Of a DNA stretch of 5,193 nt, positions 1-5,193 are shown piece after piece (the stretch's first letter is position 1; each line of letters begins with the position of its first letter). Below the pieces are notes generated by a model, which saw only the letters and a program-made list of their open reading frames with translations, was not told the origin of the DNA and searched no databases. The DNA lies in NCBI GenBank assembly GCA_964448105.1, contig CAYUVK010000181.1, forward strand, positions 1 through 5,193. Direction: 5' to 3'. A program made the position numbers and the translations under genes. Origin of the DNA: CAVQBP01 sp964448105 (GTDB lineage Bacteria > Bacteroidota > Ignavibacteria > Ignavibacteriales > Ignavibacteriaceae).

Positions 1-1
1 C

Positions 2-169
2 CGCTCATACTTTGAACCGGCTTTTGCATATACACTCAGAAAGAAAGCTAATCCTCTTGTAGATACTTACGATGAAGCTGGTAAAGTCCAAATTGTAAGA
101 AATACAGATATATTTATTCCTAAAGTAGTTGGTGTGGAAGCCGGTTACTTAATCAATGATACTAATTAA
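2..169 (+). CDS. Probable phage major capsid protein, C-terminal end (5'-partial)
   Basis: An open frame runs in from the left edge and ends at TAA 167-169, giving the last 55 residues of a longer protein. It begins RSYFEPAFAYTLRKKANP, continues with a VDTYDEAGK stretch, and ends in a beta-rich tail with RNTDIFIPKVVG followed by AGYLINDTN. This arrangement, an arginine/aromatic segment, a polar turn, then a final beta-strand and short acidic tail, looks to me like the C-terminus of a tailed-phage major capsid protein. The strongest support is context: the next genes are a small phage-type protein and a DUF2190-like capsid cement protein, which usually sit beside the capsid gene. Only 11 bases separate it from the next start, so it is probably in the same operon. 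The capsid call is an inference from a short fragment; another head protein is possible. Confidence 0.55.
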   Translation, partial: RSYFEPAFAYTLRKKANPLVDTYDEAGKVQIVRNTDIFIPKVVGVEAGYLINDTN

Positions 170-180
170 AAGGACCTAAA

Positions 181-375
181 ATGAAATATAAACTTAAACA
201 CACCGATTTATACCTAAATGGTAAAGTAATTCCCGAAGGAAGCCAGGTAGAATTATCAAAAGAGGATTCTGAAAATCTATCTGATTATTTGGAAGAAATT
301 GCTACATCTAAAACTACTTCCACTATAAAAGAAAAAAACGAATCTAAAAAATCTAAATCCGGAGAAGAGAAATGA
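181..375 (+). CDS. Small phage head-cluster protein, function unknown
   Basis: A 64-residue protein starting at ATG 181 with a good Shine-Dalgarno site (AAAAGGACC) just upstream. Residues 1-41 form a compact, probably beta-rich unit containing LYLNGKVIPEGSQVELSKED. This pattern of a short strand, NGK, then PG/EG and a hydrophobic strand followed by acidic residues is seen in small proteins that sit between capsid and decoration genes in many phages (DUF7210-like, from memory). Residues 42-64 are a low-complexity Lys/Ser/Thr/Glu tail, probably disordered. No signal peptide or membrane segment is present. Its TGA stop overlaps the next ATG (ATGA at 372-375), so it is likely translationally coupled to the cement gene. 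A role in the virion or in head assembly is inferred only from position. Confidence 0.75.
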   Translation: MKYKLKHTDLYLNGKVIPEGSQVELSKEDSENLSDYLEEIATSKTTSTIKEKNESKKSKSGEEK

Positions 376-704
376 AAACAGAACAACCGATTTTAATTAC
401 ATCTTTAAAAGCTGCAGCCAATATCACTAAAAATTTGTTTGTTGGATTTGACGGTAATCTTTGTGCGGCTAATGCTAAAGCTCTTGGTGTATCAAATGCC
501 GATACTGATATTTATGAACAATTACCTGTTATGTCTAGTGGTATTGCACTGGTTTATTCAGGCGGTGCAGTAAATCAGGAAGATAAAATTGCAAGTGATG
601 CTGCAGGTAAAGCAGTAACTTTTTCGACCGGTGAATATAATGGAAGAGCATTGGATTCATCCACCGGAGCTGATGAACTAATAAGAGTCCTTTTAGCTCA
701 ATAA
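372..704 (+). CDS. DUF2190-like phage capsid cement (head decoration) protein
   Basis: A 110-residue protein, the usual size for this family. Shine-Dalgarno GGAGAAGA lies at 361-368, inside the preceding gene, whose stop it overlaps by four bases. It has the family's characteristic layout: an N-terminal QPILITSLKAAANITKN strand with FVGFDGNLCAANAKALGVSNAD (residues about 5-44), a central VMSSGIALVYSGGAVNQEDKI block (about 53-73), an A..GKAVTF segment (about 78-84), and a C-terminal GRALD..T.ADELIRVLL strand (about 91-109). Alanine/glycine-rich beta proteins of this kind stabilise the phage capsid by binding to the outside of the shell, and they are encoded next to the major capsid gene, as here. 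I recognise the family pattern but ran no search. It is the best evidence that the left part of the window is a phage structural module. No further head-completion or tail genes follow within the window. Confidence 0.78.
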   Translation: MKTEQPILITSLKAAANITKNLFVGFDGNLCAANAKALGVSNADTDIYEQLPVMSSGIALVYSGGAVNQEDKIASDAAGKAVTFSTGEYNGRALDSSTGADELIRVLLAQ

Positions 705-731
705 TTTTTTTAACAACTAATATTATTTATT

Positions 732-1172
732 ATGCGTACTTTTAATTCTTTACTTAATCGTATGGGATTATCTCAATCCCAATTAGCTTCTTTAGCCTCA
801 TTAGATATAGCAGCTATATCCTCTTTGGTAAATACCAAATCTTATTCTTTTAAATTTTCTCGAGATGAAAGTAATGGTGACCTTAGTATTATTGATATTC
901 ATAATTCTATTGGTTCACATGGAACTTGGGAACGTTCTACTGTTGGTAATTATAGAACTTTATTTACTTCTTCTTTTGATTCAAGTAAAATTTTAAATTG
1001 TAATTTCCAGTTTTTTGATATTAATTTTGTCCCCTTTTTTGTCAGTTCCAATGTTAGTGGTTCGTATTTAAATCTTTTATTTAAGGAATTAAATACCCAT
1101 CAATTCGCTGATCCTTCTCTTAATGATGGTTCTTGGGGATATATCTATGTTAATATTATTCAATATCCTTAA
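732..1172 (+). CDS. Hypothetical protein, phage/Bacteroidota structural-domain-like; possibly not well expressed
   Basis: A 146-residue ORF from ATG 732. No Shine-Dalgarno site is visible: the upstream bases are only A/T-rich (ACAACTAATATTATTTATT), unlike every other gene here. Residues 1-35 are helical (SLLNRMGLSQSQLASLASLD, then AISSLVN). From about residue 36 it becomes beta-rich: SYSFKFS, an HNSIGSHGTWERSTVGNYR segment (about 77-95), then alternating strands ending YIYVNIIQYP. The middle and end resemble, from memory, a domain in phage-associated and Bacteroidota proteins with an ENTLGGTVVW-type motif, a G.Y.. strand, and an SIEIRVYP-type C-terminus. That would fit a virion accessory or fibre-type protein, but the match is weak. 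Codon use is very T-rich (TTT, CTT, TCT), unlike its neighbours. It lies 27 bases after the cement gene. No signal peptide or transmembrane helix is evident. Function unknown. Confidence 0.5.
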   Translation: MRTFNSLLNRMGLSQSQLASLASLDIAAISSLVNTKSYSFKFSRDESNGDLSIIDIHNSIGSHGTWERSTVGNYRTLFTSSFDSSKILNCNFQFFDINFVPFFVSSNVSGSYLNLLFKELNTHQFADPSLNDGSWGYIYVNIIQYP

Positions 1173-1184
1173 AATTATTTTTAA

Positions 1185-1346
1185 TTATTCAGATTGTTAA
1201 CGGCAGGTAAACAACTTTGTTCTCTTAATGGTACATCAACAAATAGAATTCTTATTCATGATAGAACTCTCGAAGGCTATTATATCAACATAAATTCTTT
1301 TGATTTTAGCGGTAACCTGGCTAATACGATATTTGGTTTTATGTAA
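1185..1346 (+). pseudogene. C-terminal remnant of a protein related to the upstream ORF
   Basis: A 53-codon open stretch, from just after a TAA at 1182-1184 to TAA 1344-1346, with no ATG or GTG start that would give a useful product; TTG at 1194 is the only early option and has no Shine-Dalgarno site. It reads LTAGKQLCSLNG near the start, then RILIHDRTLEGYYINI, then SFDFSGNLANTIFGFM at the end. The layout (a SK/AGK turn, strands, then F..SGNLAN before the last strand) parallels the C-terminal half of the protein encoded at 732-1172, where SSKILN, SGSYLNL and FADPSLNDGSWG occupy comparable places. I infer that a second gene of the same family lost its 5' half. Its codons (CTC GAA GGC, AGC GGT AAC CTG) are less T-biased than the upstream ORF, which suggests a different history rather than a simple recent duplication. 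It could also be chance open sequence. Confidence 0.35.
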
Positions 1347-1674
1347 TGCAAAGTTCCATTTTATTTTGAAACCTTATAGAATTATATTTTTTCAATGATT
1401 ATGGAAACCGAATACAATTCTACTTCTAATTTATCACTTTTTTTTACTCAAATGTTATTATTTTTTATTCCAATTCAATCTCATAAAAACTAATTATTCC
1501 TTTTATTATTTAGTTGTCAAATTATATTAAATCTTCATTTTAATATTTTTTATTGTTTTTTAATTTTAAAAGAGTTTAAATTGCATATAATAATCCTCAA
1601 AACAATATAAAATTATTCTTTTTTATACATATTGTTTTATCTTGTAGATCTTTAAAATTTATTTCGGGGGCTTT
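1347..1674. other. AT-rich intergenic stretch, no convincing gene
   Basis: These 328 bases between the remnant and the kinase gene are dominated by runs of T and A, with frequent stops in all frames. The longest ATG-started reading on the + strand is a 32-codon ORF at 1395-1493 without a Shine-Dalgarno site or recognisable composition. I see no tRNA, no strong rho-independent hairpin with a U-tract, no tandem repeat array and no clear sigma-54 (GG-N10-GC) promoter. The right end must carry the promoter and leader of the kinase operon, since that gene is preceded by a non-coding region rather than by an operon partner. Confidence 0.6.
1586..1591 (+). promoter_or_regulatory. Candidate -10 element upstream of the kinase operon
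   Basis: A perfect TATAAT lies 83 bases before the kinase start codon. There is no good -35 at the ideal distance (1563-1568 reads AATTTT). In such AT-rich DNA a perfect hexamer is expected by chance fairly often. An alternative pair is TTGTTT at 1632-1637 with TAAAAT at 1653-1658 (15-base spacer), which would give a leader of only about ten bases. I did not find the TAnnTTTG element of Bacteroidetes-type promoters. This is a weak suggestion only. Confidence 0.2.
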
Positions 1675-3897
1675 ATGATCGGGGAAATAATTTCTCACTA
1701 CAAGATTATTGAAAAATTAGGTGAAGGGGGAATGGGAATAATCTATAAAGCCGAGGATTTAAAGCTTAAAAGAACTGTAGCTCTCAAAGTCTTGCCCGAA
1801 TCATTTACCAAAGATGAAGAATCCAAAAGAAGATTCATACTTGAAGCCCAAGCCGCTTCTTCAATTCAGCACAATAATATCTGCACAATACATGAATTTG
1901 ATGAAGGTAAAGATGGAAAGTTCTTCATTGCAATGGATTATTATGAAGGTGAAACCCTAAAGAATAAAATCCATAAAGAATTATTAAATATAGATGAAAT
2001 AATAAATATAATAACACAAATTGCTGAAGGATTAAGCAAAGCACATGAAAAGGGAATTATTCACAGGGATATAAAACCTGCAAATATATTTATTATAAAA
2101 GACGGCACTGTAAAAATACTTGATTTCGGTTTAGCCAAGAGAATAGATCAAACTCAATTTACAAGAACCGGGATGAAATTCGGAACTACAGATTATATGT
2201 CACCCGAACAAATAAAGGGAGAAAAAATAGATCACAGAACTGATATCTGGTCGCTTGGAGTTTTACTTTATGAAATGATCACCGGTCATCCGCCATTTCA
2301 TGCGGATTATGAACAAACAATTGTTTATCTAATTTTAAATGAAGAACCTGAAGATGTTAATAATTACAGGACAGATGTTCCTGAAAGACTTTTAAATATT
2401 TTAGAGAAGTCAATCGCAAAAAATAAAAATGATAGATATGAGGATCTAGGATTAATGATTGATGATTTAAAGAATGTTATGCGTGAAAAAGAAATCGAGC
2501 CTTACCAGTTTGAACTTCCCGCTCCACGACCATCTCAATCAATAGCTGTTTTACCATTTGTAAATATGAGTACCGATCCAGAACAAGAGAGTTTTTGTGA
2601 TGGCTTAACGGAAGAATTAATTAACACATTATCCAGAATAAGGGATTTAAAAGTTGTTGCCCGTACATCTGCGTTTGTATTCAAGGGGGGAGGTTATGAT
2701 GTACGTATAGTGGGCAGAAAGCTTGATGTTCAAACAGTACTTGAAGGAAGCGTAAGAAAAGCGGAAAATAAACTGCGCATTACAGCCCAGCTCATCAATG
2801 TATTGGATGGATATCATATTTGGTCTGAACGATATGATCGTGAATTAAAAGATATATTTAAACTTCAGGAAGAAATATCACTGGCAATTGTAGATGTGCT
2901 AAAAATTAAATTAGTTGAAGTTAAAAAAGAAAATTTGATTAAACGATATACCGATAACATAGAAGCTTATAATCTTTATGTACTAGGTGTCAGTTTTTTT
3001 AATCATTTTGATTTTAGAATAATTGGTAATACGATAGAATATTTTAATAAAGCGCTTGGAAAAGATCCAAATTATGCACTGGCATATTATGGGCTTGCAG
3101 GTTGTTATTTTTGTATGACATGGTTTGGAATTAAACCTACCAGGGAAATCCTCCCTTATATGAAGAAATATACGCAGAAAATTTTAGAAATTGACAAAAA
3201 CTGCTCAGGGGGATACCATGGAATAGGATTACTGAAAGGACCTATTGAATGGAAAAATGATGAAGCTGATTCTGCTTACAGACGTGGTATAGAGCTAAAT
3301 CCGAATGATACACTTCTTCTTGCTAATTATGGTATGTTTCTGATAGCTTCAGGAAAATTTGAAGCAGCAAAAAAATATACTGAGAGAGCTGTCATTATCG
3401 ATCCGCTTTCAGATTTTTCAGATTTGGTCGGTCAGTATGCAGATTTCTGTAAAATGAAATTTGAAAAAGTTGCCAAACATCTAAGTAAGTTTATAAATAC
3501 AGAACCTCCATTCTGGTGGGGATTATGGTTTTTGTGGCGTACACTTTCTTTATCGGGAAGAAAAGAAGAAGCTGTGAAAGTGTTTAAAAAATGTTTTCTA
3601 ATAGTTGGTGCTAATAAAATAGTGCAAGTAATTGATAACGTTTCCATTAATAATGCATTTCAAACTGCTGCCTCAATAGTTGCTGAAACATATACTAATC
3701 ATTATTCTTCACCGTATGACATAGCAATTATGTTTATTCATGCCGGACAAAAGGAAGAATCTATTAAATGGCTCCAAGAATCTATCAGAGTAATAGACCC
3801 TAAAATACACCATTTGAATGCAGACCCTGATTTTCAATGTATAAGGAATGACGAAAGATTTATTGAATGCGTTAGAATGGTAGGTATGAAACCATGA
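1675..3897 (+). CDS. Cytoplasmic Ser/Thr protein kinase with FlgO/TolB-N-like and TPR domains
   Basis: A 740-residue Hanks-type kinase. Start ATG 1675 follows a G-run (GGGGG at 1666-1670) and gives the family-typical opening ISHYKIIEKLGEGGMG. The kinase domain (about 9-270) is complete: glycine loop G16-G21, ATP-binding K38, helix-C E57, HRDIKPAN at 130-137 with catalytic D132 and N137, DFG 150-152, GTTDYMSPEQ 170-179, and D190 in DIWSLG. It is an RD kinase; T163, T165, T171 and T172 are candidate activation-loop phosphosites. Residues about 288-413 form a FlgO/TolB-N-like domain (SIAVLPFVNMS, DGLTEELINTLSRI, VLEGSVRK, QLIN..DGYHIWSERYDREL). Residues about 425-735 are TPR-like (AYYGLAGCY, YRRGIELNPND, YTERAVIIDP), ending in a DP.F..IRND.RF motif usual for these fusions. 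There is no hydrophobic membrane segment between kinase and sensor domain, so it should be cytoplasmic. The TPR region probably binds partner proteins. The stop overlaps the next start by ATGA. The kinase call is very secure; substrate and signal are unknown. Confidence 0.96.
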   Translation: MIGEIISHYKIIEKLGEGGMGIIYKAEDLKLKRTVALKVLPESFTKDEESKRRFILEAQAASSIQHNNICTIHEFDEGKDGKFFIAMDYYEGETLKNKIHKELLNIDEIINIITQIAEGLSKAHEKGIIHRDIKPANIFIIKDGTVKILDFGLAKRIDQTQFTRTGMKFGTTDYMSPEQIKGEKIDHRTDIWSLGVLLYEMITGHPPFHADYEQTIVYLILNEEPEDVNNYRTDVPERLLNILEKSIAKNKNDRYEDLGLMIDDLKNVMREKEIEPYQFELPAPRPSQSIAVLPFVNMSTDPEQESFCDGLTEELINTLSRIRDLKVVARTSAFVFKGGGYDVRIVGRKLDVQTVLEGSVRKAENKLRITAQLINVLDGYHIWSERYDRELKDIFKLQEEISLAIVDVLKIKLVEVKKENLIKRYTDNIEAYNLYVLGVSFFNHFDFRIIGNTIEYFNKALGKDPNYALAYYGLAGCYFCMTWFGIKPTREILPYMKKYTQKILEIDKNCSGGYHGIGLLKGPIEWKNDEADSAYRRGIELNPNDTLLLANYGMFLIASGKFEAAKKYTERAVIIDPLSDFSDLVGQYADFCKMKFEKVAKHLSKFINTEPPFWWGLWFLWRTLSLSGRKEEAVKVFKKCFLIVGANKIVQVIDNVSINNAFQTAASIVAETYTNHYSSPYDIAIMFIHAGQKEESIKWLQESIRVIDPKIHHLNADPDFQCIRNDERFIECVRMVGMKP

Positions 3898-5193
3898 GTT
3901 ACAATGAACAAATTCTTAAGCTGGAAACTATTATTGAGCTCGTACAAATACTTAACCAGCAATCATCATTCGAAGAAATACTCAGAATAATATCTGCTAA
4001 GGCAATCCAACTATTTGGCGCAGATTCGGTAAGAGTAATAATGCTGAATCCTCAAACAGATCATACGATTAAAACAATTTACAAAACACAAAAAGATAGC
4101 TTTAATAAAGACTATCATCTCTTAAATACTAATATTTCAGGCTGGGTTCAGAGGAACCAAGCATCGTTCATCACTTCTGATTTAAGTGAAGATAAAAGAT
4201 TAAGCCCGGATTTGACAAAGGATTCTGAAATTCAGTCTGTAATTTGTGTTCCTTTAAACCTTGGCAGCAGATCAATAGGAACTCTTCACTTGCTTAATAA
4301 ACGGGGGAACAAAATTTTTACAAATGAAGATCTGGAGTTTGCAGAAAAATTTTCTAATGTAATTGCTCCTTTCTTAAATAAAGTTGAAAAAATTGAAGAA
4401 TATTTCTCCTGTCCCCTTCCCGATGAAAATCTGTTAGACAAATATGCTAACATAGGTTTAATCGGGAAAAGCAAAAGGTTTATAGATTTGCTTAAATCTA
4501 TCGAAGCTGCGTCCAAGTGTAATGTCCGTGTACTGCTTGAAGGGGGAACAGGAACCGGTAAAGAACAGATTGCAAAAGCTATTCACAAATTCAGTGACAG
4601 GAATACAGAAAGGTTCTCTGTTATAGACTGTGGTGCTATACCGGAATCTTTAATCGAGAGCGAGATATTCGGTTACGTTAAAGGTGCTTTCACAGGTGCA
4701 GCAAAAAACAGAATAGGTATAATTGAAGAGGCAGACAAAGGTACTTTGTTTATTGATGAAGTTTGCAATCTTCCACTTGATATGCAGTCAAAATTTTTAA
4801 GGTTCCTGCAGGAAAAAGAATTCAGACCGGTCGGCTCTAATGAAGTTAGAAAAGTTGATGTAAGAATTATTGCAGCAGCCAGTGTCCCATTAATAAAATT
4901 AGTTAAAGAGAAAAAATTTAAGGAAGAGCTTTATTACAGGTTAAACATTTATCCGGTACAAGTTCCTTCTCTTGATGAACGGGCTGAAGATATTGCATCG
5001 TTAGTAAATCATTTTATACCTGTCTTTACCAAAGAACAGAAAAAATCTTTAGAGAAATTTGATAATGATTTAATGGAGTTTCTAACTAATCATCATTGGG
5101 GAGGAAATATACGAGAGCTGGAAAACCTGGTTGAGCGGCTGGTCGCTCTCACACCAACTACACAGAAAATTATTGGAATAGATATTCTTCCGA
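3894..5193 (+). CDS. Sigma-54-dependent enhancer-binding protein, GAF plus AAA+ (3'-partial)
   Basis: An open frame from ATG 3894 to the window edge (433 codons). The start is set by the ATGA overlap with the kinase stop and by TAGGT at 3881-3885. Residues about 12-160 form a GAF-type sensor domain (ILRIISAKAIQLFGADSVRV near the start, GWVQRNQASFITSDL, VICVPL, IGTLHLLNKRG). A short linker follows, then the sigma-54 AAA+ domain opening IGKSKRFIDLLKSIEAAS. Its motifs are Walker A GGTGTGKE (217-224), the sigma-54-contacting GAFTGA loop (264-269), Walker B GTLFIDEV (283-290), sensor I VDVRIIAAAS, the arginine-finger region EELYYRLNIYP (344-354, R349), and sensor II WGGNIRELENL (402-412). It hydrolyses ATP as a ring to open promoter complexes of sigma-54 RNA polymerase. 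It has no receiver domain, so it is not a classical two-component regulator; GAF ligand binding or the upstream kinase is the probable control. The expected C-terminal Fis-type HTH lies beyond the window. Walker A has G where E is usual (GETGTGKE). Confidence 0.95.
   Translation, partial: MSYNEQILKLETIIELVQILNQQSSFEEILRIISAKAIQLFGADSVRVIMLNPQTDHTIKTIYKTQKDSFNKDYHLLNTNISGWVQRNQASFITSDLSEDKRLSPDLTKDSEIQSVICVPLNLGSRSIGTLHLLNKRGNKIFTNEDLEFAEKFSNVIAPFLNKVEKIEEYFSCPLPDENLLDKYANIGLIGKSKRFIDLLKSIEAASKCNVRVLLEGGTGTGKEQIAKAIHKFSDRNTERFSVIDCGAIPESLIESEIFGYVKGAFTGAAKNRIGIIEEADKGTLFIDEVCNLPLDMQSKFLRFLQEKEFRPVGSNEVRKVDVRIIAAASVPLIKLVKEKKFKEELYYRLNIYPVQVPSLDERAEDIASLVNHFIPVFTKEQKKSLEKFDNDLMEFLTNHHWGGNIRELENLVERLVALTPTTQKIIGIDILP

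Noticed and set aside
759..830. XRE-like helix-turn-helix reading in the 146-residue ORF (GLSQSQLASLASLDIAAISSL)
   Set aside because: The resemblance is to the LSQ..LA pattern only. The domain is far too short around it, and the rest of the protein is beta-rich, so it is probably coincidental helix composition.
732..1346. Diversity-generating retroelement variable region
   Set aside because: There is no reverse transcriptase, no second near-identical copy differing at A positions, and no enrichment of AAC-type codons.
1377..1422. Seven-base inverted repeat TAGAATT / AATTCTA
   Set aside because: The arms are AT-rich and separated by 32 bases, with no following T-run tied to a stem. This is too weak for a terminator or operator claim.
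1395..1493. 32-codon + strand ORF in the AT-rich spacer
   Set aside because: No Shine-Dalgarno site, low-complexity Phe/Leu/Ser/Asn composition, and a length expected by chance in such DNA.
1347..1674. Sigma-54 promoter for autoregulation of the operon
   Set aside because: I found no convincing GG-N10-GC element with the TGGCAC/TTGC context upstream of the kinase.
3432..3647. 71-codon minus-strand ORF
   Set aside because: It lies wholly inside the kinase gene's TPR region, antisense to a clearly coding frame, with no recognisable product or ribosome site.
4286..4516. 76-codon minus-strand ORF
   Set aside because: It is antisense to the GAF/AAA+ linker region of the activator, whose + frame is open and matches a known family; it is a shadow.

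Overview
The window is AT-rich (roughly two thirds A+T by eye). It has recognisable Shine-Dalgarno sites and short intergenic spacing, and every supported gene is on the + strand. The kinase has an N-terminus of the type ISHYKIIEKLGEGGMG and is fused to a FlgO/TolB-N-like domain and TPRs. That architecture, together with a one-component sigma-54 activator, is common in the Bacteroidota/Chlorobi/Ignavibacteria group, with Acidobacteria and Calditrichota as alternatives. I infer an Ignavibacteria-like genome from family resemblance only; no taxonomic marker gene is present.

Left part (1-704): the 3' end of a tightly packed phage-type head gene cluster. It holds the C-terminus of a probable major capsid protein, a 64-residue small protein, and a 110-residue DUF2190-like capsid cement/decoration protein. 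The last two overlap by ATGA. This is most likely the edge of a prophage, intact or decayed.

Middle part (705-1674): a very T-rich stretch on the + strand. It holds one 146-residue ORF with no Shine-Dalgarno site, which resembles C-terminal domains of phage or Bacteroidota structural proteins. Next comes an open fragment (1185-1346) that looks like the C-terminal part of a related protein with no start codon. After that lie about 330 bp with no convincing gene. No tail, lysis, integrase or att site is visible, so the phage module stops abruptly or decays here.

Right part (1675-5193): a two-gene signalling operon. A 740-residue cytoplasmic Ser/Thr protein kinase (kinase, then FlgO/TolB-N-like domain, then TPR region) overlaps by ATGA with a sigma-54 enhancer-binding protein (GAF, then AAA+). 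The window edge cuts the second gene before its DNA-binding domain. The activator has no receiver domain. The likely scheme is that kinase and activator act together, the kinase or a ligand of the GAF domain controlling sigma-54-dependent transcription of targets outside the window.
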